This document shows, in pieces, positions 7,783 to 11,526 of a DNA stretch of 11,526 bases (position 1 is the first letter of the stretch; the number at the start of each line of letters is the position of its first letter). Under the pieces are notes generated by a model that was not told where the DNA came from, did not search any database, and worked only from the letters and a program-made list of their open reading frames with translations. This stretch comes from CAZILN01 sp964540005 (GTDB lineage: Bacteria > Bacteroidota > Bacteroidia > Bacteroidales > SM23-62): contig CAZILN010000248.1 in the NCBI GenBank assembly GCA_964540005.1, positions 1-11,526 of the forward strand, written 5' to 3'. A program made the position numbers and the translations under genes.

Positions 7783-8772
7783 TTAATAATCCCAGCCACT
7801 GCTGGCACCATATGGGACCATTGTTCCGTTGGCTTCAATTTCATGGATGTGCCCACCTGAGATCTTAAAGATTTCTCCTGCAATTAAATTAAAAGGGGCA
7901 AATCTTTTTGGGATGGTATCCACACCTGGCACGCCAATTATTTTTACGAATTGAACATCCCCCAGGTGAACGAACATAGGAAATCCGAAAACAAGACCAA
8001 GTTCCTCATCTATTATGCTCAGGTGCCTTGGCTGGATACTGGAGATGTATGAAAGGTTCATTGCATCGATCTGTTTGGCACATCCACAGGCATCAACCCG
8101 TGCCATTGCCAGCCGGTATTGTTCCATAGGGCTGTCACCAAAGTCATCAGGATCAGGCTGTTCATTGGTCGTGGTTTGTGTGCCGTTTTCATGGCGCACA
8201 CAATCATCTGCAAAAGGTGCCACACTGCCGTCATCCTGCTCGATGGATTCAAAATAGAGATCGGCGATCCTGAACATATCCTCACGTGAATCACGCTGAT
8301 CAGGCGGAACCGGTTCTACAAGTGCAGGCCGCGGGATCACCAGGTTTTTCATGCTGTTCCCACCTATACGGCGAGCAATAACATGTTCAATTTCTGTAAT
8401 TTGTGAGTCTACCACTTTTAAGCGCAGTGACAGGATGATGGGCAAATCAAATTCCTTCATCACACCATAAAATCCTACCTGGTTGCTTATCATATCGATG
8501 GCATATACCTTGAAAGTGGTTGGTGCTTCAGAGGCACCCACCCAGAGGCCTTCCCCGATCTTTATTTCAGCGGTGTTCTCTGTGTATTTTACCATAGGTG
8601 AAAGGGGTAGTCCGGATGGATCACCGGCCACTACAGCATCGAGGTAATTATCTGCAAGCTCCTTTAAAAAAGCCCGCGAATTGGTTTGTTCTGGTGCCGT
8701 GCAGGAGAAGAACACTATACATGTAAATAAAATAAAGAGGCCTGCTGTTATTCCTTGCATTTTTTTGAACAT
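7783..8772 (-). CDS. Lipoprotein with two NTF2/SnoaL-like domains, divergent third paralog
   Basis: This 329-residue protein starts at 8772. An earlier in-frame ATG at 8820 overlaps the upstream stop (ATGA), but it adds 16 polar residues ahead of the signal peptide, whereas ATG 8772 has a perfect AGGAGG 8 nt upstream, so 8772 is preferred. It has a type II signal peptide with lipobox FFSC (Cys24), so it is membrane-anchored; no acidic surface-export tag follows the Cys. It aligns along its whole length with the next two upstream genes: domain 1 about 33-135 (DPSGLPLS, YTEN, GEGLW, SQITEIEHVIAR), domain 2 about 160-329 (DDCVRHENG, IDEELGLVFGF, PYGASSGW). Compared with its paralogs it lacks the N-terminal Cys pair, the RDRRF and FFDHAG motifs, and carries a CGCAKQ variant with an extra stretch. 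Function is unknown. The NTF2-like assignment rests on repeated ligand-cavity-type motifs and recalled relatives, not on a search. Confidence 0.8.
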   Translation of the reverse strand: MFKKMQGITAGLFILFTCIVFFSCTAPEQTNSRAFLKELADNYLDAVVAGDPSGLPLSPMVKYTENTAEIKIGEGLWVGASEAPTTFKVYAIDMISNQVGFYGVMKEFDLPIILSLRLKVVDSQITEIEHVIARRIGGNSMKNLVIPRPALVEPVPPDQRDSREDMFRIADLYFESIEQDDGSVAPFADDCVRHENGTQTTTNEQPDPDDFGDSPMEQYRLAMARVDACGCAKQIDAMNLSYISSIQPRHLSIIDEELGLVFGFPMFVHLGDVQFVKIIGVPGVDTIPKRFAPFNLIAGEIFKISGGHIHEIEANGTMVPYGASSGWDY

Positions 8773-8780
8773 TGGATTGT

Positions 8781-8786
8781 CCTCCT
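8781..8786 (-). promoter_or_regulatory. Strong Shine-Dalgarno AGGAGG deciding the start at 8772
   Basis: The minus strand reads AGGAGG followed by 8 nt and ATG (8772-8770). Such a perfect Shine-Dalgarno is uncommon in Bacteroidota and argues for this start over the upstream ATG at 8820 that overlaps the previous gene's stop codon. Confidence 0.7.
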
Positions 8787-8816
8787 GTTTAGGTTTAGTT
8801 GTTATTTCTGTATCAA

Positions 8817-9800
8817 TCATTTATAAATTGGTTCGCTTGAGATAGCCTGTTCCCACTGACTCCAGCCGGATCCCATACCATAAGGCGCCTCCTGGTAGAG
8901 CGCTTCTATCTGCCGGATCAGCCCCTTTTCGATTTTGAACAGTTCTGCAATCTCCCATGTCCATGGCCGCTTTACACCTATGGGAATCGTCATGCCATTG
9001 GTAAGGGTAACTTCGGGTACATTGCCGGCATGGTCAAAAAATGCAAATGTAAGCACCAGTCCGCGTTCCTCATCGACAACCATAAAACGTCGGTCACGTA
9101 TGCGGGTAACAAAATTGAAGAATCCGGTTTCAAATTGCTCCTTGCACCCCATGCCTTCAATGTCGATGGGACGGCCGTCGTTTGCCGGGTTATTAGTTGT
9201 GGGTTTACCATTTTCAAGGCGGTTGCAATCATCTGTAAAAGGGTAGATGCCCTTACCATCGTTTCGTTCCAGGGCTGTGAAATACATATTGGATATTATC
9301 ATCAATGAATCACGGGAAATTCGCTCTTCGGGAGGAATAGCCTCGAGAAAAACCGGGTGAGGTACGGCGAGTTCTTCCAGTTTCAGGGCGCCGCTGTCGC
9401 TGCGTGCGATAAATGTTTCGATTTCACTGATCTGCAAATTGTCCAGTTTTAACCGCAGGGCTAAAATAGCCGGCACACCATTTTCATAAATGGTGCCTAT
9501 AAAGCCAGCCTGTCTGCCTTGTGGATCTGAGATATATAGTTTGTATGTTCCCCGTCCACTTGCCGTGTTCCACAAACCATCACCGGGCTCCAGGCGCTGG
9601 CCATTTTCTGTGAACTTTGCATCCGCAGCAAGCATTACCTTTGCCGGATCATGGGCAATGACAGCATCAATATAGGTGTCGATAGCATTTTCAAGGCATG
9701 CCCTGTCACATTGGGTACTTGATGAGGTTTCCTGAACCTTGGTACAGGCTCCCGTCAACACGACAATGCCTGCCAGTAATAGGATAAGTTTTACTTTCAT
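8817..9800 (-). CDS. Lipoprotein with two NTF2/SnoaL-like domains, second paralog
   Basis: This 327-residue protein has a clear lipoprotein signal (hydrophobic LILLLAGIVVL and lipobox TGAC, Cys19), so it should be anchored in an envelope membrane, probably facing the periplasm. Domain 1 (about 35-133) contains a CDRACL Cys pair, AHDPAKV, FTENGQRLEPGDGLW, GFIGTIYENG and LQISEIETFIAR. Domain 2 (about 160-315) contains DDCNRLENG, TTNNP, GCKEQFETGF, RDRRFMVVDEERGLVL, AFFDHAGN and PYGMGSGW. The motif set resembles a family of uncharacterised proteins I recall from Acidobacteria and other bacteria and from secreted fungal proteins (the DUF8021/NTF2-like type); no enzymatic role is known to me. This copy has the most complete motif set of the three, and its two domain-2 cysteines (192 and 219) could form a disulphide. 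It follows the first paralog by 60 bp on the same strand and is probably in one transcript with it. Confidence 0.85.
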   Translation of the reverse strand: MKVKLILLLAGIVVLTGACTKVQETSSSTQCDRACLENAIDTYIDAVIAHDPAKVMLAADAKFTENGQRLEPGDGLWNTASGRGTYKLYISDPQGRQAGFIGTIYENGVPAILALRLKLDNLQISEIETFIARSDSGALKLEELAVPHPVFLEAIPPEERISRDSLMIISNMYFTALERNDGKGIYPFTDDCNRLENGKPTTNNPANDGRPIDIEGMGCKEQFETGFFNFVTRIRDRRFMVVDEERGLVLTFAFFDHAGNVPEVTLTNGMTIPIGVKRPWTWEIAELFKIEKGLIRQIEALYQEAPYGMGSGWSQWEQAISSEPIYK

Positions 9801-9860
9801 GGAATAAGGATTAATTAAAAATATTTATGGTTTCATCAGATAATAATTGTCATGTTCGTT

Positions 9861-10796
9861 TCAATTATTCACCCAGCCTGAGTGCATTCCGTAGGGTACA
9901 TCGAGCAGCACGGCTTCAATCTGGTGAATGTTGCCGTTCTTGATCTTAAATAATTCACCGATAATAAATGTATAAGGAGCATCATAGGGTGGGGGTACTT
10001 TGAAACTTGTACCATTTTTCATGGTAACATCAGTAACCGTACCTGCGTGGTCAAAAAATATAATCGTATAAACCAGGCCACGTTCTTCATCGATTATCGG
10101 GAAACGGCGTTCACGGATCTCGGTAATAAAGGTCGAGAAACCGGTGGCAAACTGGGCTCCTGCTGACATCATGTGAATGGGACTTTCACCATAGGGATTG
10201 TTAGCGGTGATATTACCGTTTTCAATACGGGTGCAGTTCGGATCAAATGGAGTAAGCGAATCAGTATTCTGTTCAAGTCCCTCGAAATATGAATTAGCAA
10301 TGGCGATCATTGCTTCACGGCTGCGACGTTCTTCAGGAGCAAGTATTTCATCAAATATGGGCTGCTTCACAAGTGAATCTGGTTTGCACCATTTATCGGG
10401 CTCAATGCGGGCAACAATTTTTTCGATTTCAGAGATTTTTTGATCTTCGATTTTCAGGCGAAGTGCCACGATCTCCGGGTGGCCATTTTCTTCAACCACA
10501 CAGAAGATACCTGCCTGGTTGTTAAGGCTATCTATAAAATACTGTTTATAATCACGAACAGCATTTGCCGGTCCCCAAATGCCGTCTCCCAGCTCCAGGG
10601 TCTGGCCGTTTTCGGTGTAGCGAACATCCTCACTTAAAGGTAAACCAGTCGGATCGTGAGTGACCAGAACTTCGAGATATTGATCGATAAAACCGATCAG
10701 GCATTCCCGGCTGCATACTGTGTAGGTTTCATTACAACTGGCCAGGGATATTATCAGGCAGCCAGTAAGGGCAATAACTGTCTTATTCAGATACAT
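9861..10796 (-). CDS. Lipoprotein with two NTF2/SnoaL-like domains, first paralog
   Basis: This 311-residue protein, the first gene of the minus-strand operon, has a type II signal peptide with lipobox LASC (Cys21). Domain 1 (about 28-130) shows the CSRECL Cys pair, THDPTGLPLS, YTENGQTLELGDGIW and QKISEIEKIVAR; domain 2 (about 155-311) shows NCTRIENG, TANNP, RERRFPIIDEERGLVY, IFFDHAG, GELFKIKNGNIHQIEA and PYGMHSGW. It aligns end to end with the next gene, so the set arose by duplication. Unlike that gene, it has AGAQF where the paralog has GCKEQF, leaving the Cys of NCTRIENG without its likely partner. AAAGGA at 10804-10809 lies a suitable distance ahead of ATG 10796 and supports that start. 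Function is not known; the duplicated cone-fold domains could bind a small ligand or oligosaccharide, which is inference from the fold and from the neighbouring carbohydrate-active genes. Confidence 0.84.
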   Translation of the reverse strand: MYLNKTVIALTGCLIISLASCNETYTVCSRECLIGFIDQYLEVLVTHDPTGLPLSEDVRYTENGQTLELGDGIWGPANAVRDYKQYFIDSLNNQAGIFCVVEENGHPEIVALRLKIEDQKISEIEKIVARIEPDKWCKPDSLVKQPIFDEILAPEERRSREAMIAIANSYFEGLEQNTDSLTPFDPNCTRIENGNITANNPYGESPIHMMSAGAQFATGFSTFITEIRERRFPIIDEERGLVYTIIFFDHAGTVTDVTMKNGTSFKVPPPYDAPYTFIIGELFKIKNGNIHQIEAVLLDVPYGMHSGWVNN

Positions 10797-10841
10797 ATTT
10801 TTTTCCTTTAGTTTTATTCCTTATAAATCCATCAGAGTATG

Positions 10842-10872
10842 TGAAAATACGACATATAATGCAGAATTCAAT
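10842..10872 (-). promoter_or_regulatory. Tentative promoter for the lipoprotein operon
   Basis: On the minus strand ATTG (10872-10869) and TATTTTCA (10849-10842) are 19 bp apart, which is the spacing expected between Bacteroidota -33 (TTTG) and -7 (TAnnTTTG) elements. Both boxes deviate from consensus. Transcription would start about 35 nt before the ATG at 10796. Confidence 0.25.
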
Positions 10873-10880
10873 AGAATTCA
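10863..10880. repeat. AGAATTCA direct repeat, 10-bp period
   Basis: AGAATTCA occurs at 10863-10870 and again at 10873-10880, exactly 10 bp apart (about one helical turn). Each contains the palindrome GAATTC. It lies in the divergent intergenic region and overlaps the tentative -33 element of the lipoprotein operon, so it could be an operator for a regulator binding two half-sites on the same face. It could also be chance in AT-rich DNA. Confidence 0.4.
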
Positions 10881-11041
10881 GAATAGCGGATATCTATGGA
10901 ATATACTGTGCAAATTATTATAAAATACTATGGCATTGTCCAAATACAAGACAGCGTAAGATCAAAGAGAATGTTTAATTTTAATCTTTTCATTCTAAGT
11001 GAAACGAACAAGATTTTTATCAACCATAAAATCACAAAAGC

Positions 11042-11526
11042 ATGGCAAAAAAGAAAATAGTAAGCATGGGATTAATACTGACGTCTTTCTCAATCGGTTA
11101 CTGTCAAAATCCCTTCATCACAGATCAATACACGGCAGATCCGTCAGCCCATGTGTTTGAAGGCCGGATGTACGTGTATCCTTCTCATGACAGGGACTCA
11201 AGCCTGACGTTTGATATGAAGGACTATCATGTTTATTCGTCTGAAAATCTGACCGACTGGACAGATCACGGAATAGCATTAAGTCTTGATGATATCAGTT
11301 GGGCTGAAGAGAAGGCATGGGCTCCCGACTGCGAATTTGTTAATGGAAAGTACTATTTCTATTTCCCAACAGATCGTTCTTATATCGGAGTCGCTGTTGG
11401 TGATTCTCCTTCGGGACCATTCGTTGATCCTATCGGCAAGCCCCTGGTAACAAAAGAATCCCCCGGGGTTATAAATAAGAGGGATTTTATTGATCCAAGC
11501 ATTTTTATAGATGATGATGGTACTCC
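11042..11526 (+). CDS. Glycoside hydrolase family 43 enzyme, N-terminal part (3' end outside window)
   Basis: The frame is open from ATG 11042 to the window end (161 complete codons, no stop). The start is followed by a signal-peptide-like sequence (KKK, then VSMGLILTSFSIGYC and Q), so the enzyme is exported. GH43 hallmarks of the five-bladed beta-propeller follow: YTADPSAHVFEGRMYVYPSHD (blade 1; Asp33 is the expected general base), DYHVYSSENLTDW, the conserved KAWAPDCEFVNGKYYFYF (about 91-108), and FIDPSIFIDDDG (Asp151, the expected pKa-modulating Asp). The catalytic general-acid Glu would lie beyond the edge. Members are arabinofuranosidases, arabinanases, xylosidases or galactosidases acting by inversion; the subfamily and substrate cannot be fixed from this part. 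No Shine-Dalgarno is seen before the ATG. It is divergently arranged to the lipoprotein and beta-helix operon, so shared regulation is plausible. Confidence 0.88.
   Translation, partial: MAKKKIVSMGLILTSFSIGYCQNPFITDQYTADPSAHVFEGRMYVYPSHDRDSSLTFDMKDYHVYSSENLTDWTDHGIALSLDDISWAEEKAWAPDCEFVNGKYYFYFPTDRSYIGVAVGDSPSGPFVDPIGKPLVTKESPGVINKRDFIDPSIFIDDDGT

Larger units (their letters stand above)
10797..11041. other. Divergent intergenic region between lipoprotein operon and GH43 gene
   Basis: These 245 bp are clearly more AT-rich than the flanking genes and contain no credible ORF or RNA gene that I can see. They must hold the start signals of both the minus-strand lipoprotein operon and the plus-strand GH43 gene. 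I find the AGAATTCA repeat and a weak minus-strand promoter match. For the GH43 side only TAATTTTA at 10976-10983 approaches the -7 consensus, without a -33 partner. CTATGG occurs twice (about 10894-10899 and 10928-10933). Confidence 0.6.

Noticed and set aside
8773..8820. Upstream ATG at 8820 overlapping the previous gene's stop (ATGA) as the start of the third lipoprotein
   Set aside because: It would place 16 polar residues before the lipoprotein signal peptide, while ATG 8772 has a perfect AGGAGG ahead of it.
8935..9308. Plus-strand ORFs of 92-103 codons opposite the second lipoprotein
   Set aside because: They lie antisense within a well-supported gene whose paralogs conserve the minus-strand reading; their translations show no domain or signal features.
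1..11526. CRISPR array, tRNA/rRNA genes, insertion sequences or phage genes
   Set aside because: No regularly spaced long repeats, no tRNA-like cloverleaf, no transposase or integrase reading frame, and no long terminal inverted repeats were seen.

Overview
The window looks like chromosomal DNA from a member of the Bacteroidota, probably an environmental polysaccharide degrader. The evidence is two long MacB/FtsX-type ABC permeases of the tandem kind common in that phylum, lipoproteins with short lipoboxes, a TAnnTTTG-type -7 promoter box, few Shine-Dalgarno sequences, and a carbohydrate-active gene cluster. This is a judgement from style; no rRNA or other marker gene is present.

Left part (1-6134, all + strand). 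The window opens inside the 3' end of a probable class I SAM-dependent methyltransferase. A weak hairpin plus T-run follows it. Then come two ABC transporter permeases of about 790 residues each, 29 bp apart and probably co-transcribed, with no ATPase gene beside them. After them lies a queuosine-precursor transporter of the YhhQ/DUF165 family, which probably starts at 5349 just behind its own promoter.

Right part (6203-10796, all - strand, convergent with the transporter). Read in the transcribed direction, this is a likely four-gene operon: three successive paralogous lipoproteins (10796 to 9861, 9800 to 8817, 8772 to 7783), then a secreted right-handed beta-helix protein (7759 to 6203) that resembles pectate-lyase-superfamily enzymes. 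Each lipoprotein carries what look like two NTF2/SnoaL-like cone domains. Their function is unknown to me. The third copy has lost many motifs shared by the first two.

A 245-bp divergent intergenic region (10797-11041) follows, with a 10-bp-spaced AGAATTCA repeat, and then the 5' part of a glycoside hydrolase family 43 gene on the + strand that runs off the end.

The beta-helix protein and GH43 enzyme suggest that the right half is the edge of a plant- or algal-polysaccharide degradation locus. No SusC/SusD pair is visible, so that reading is provisional. The most unusual element is the triplicated lipoprotein family linked to these enzymes.
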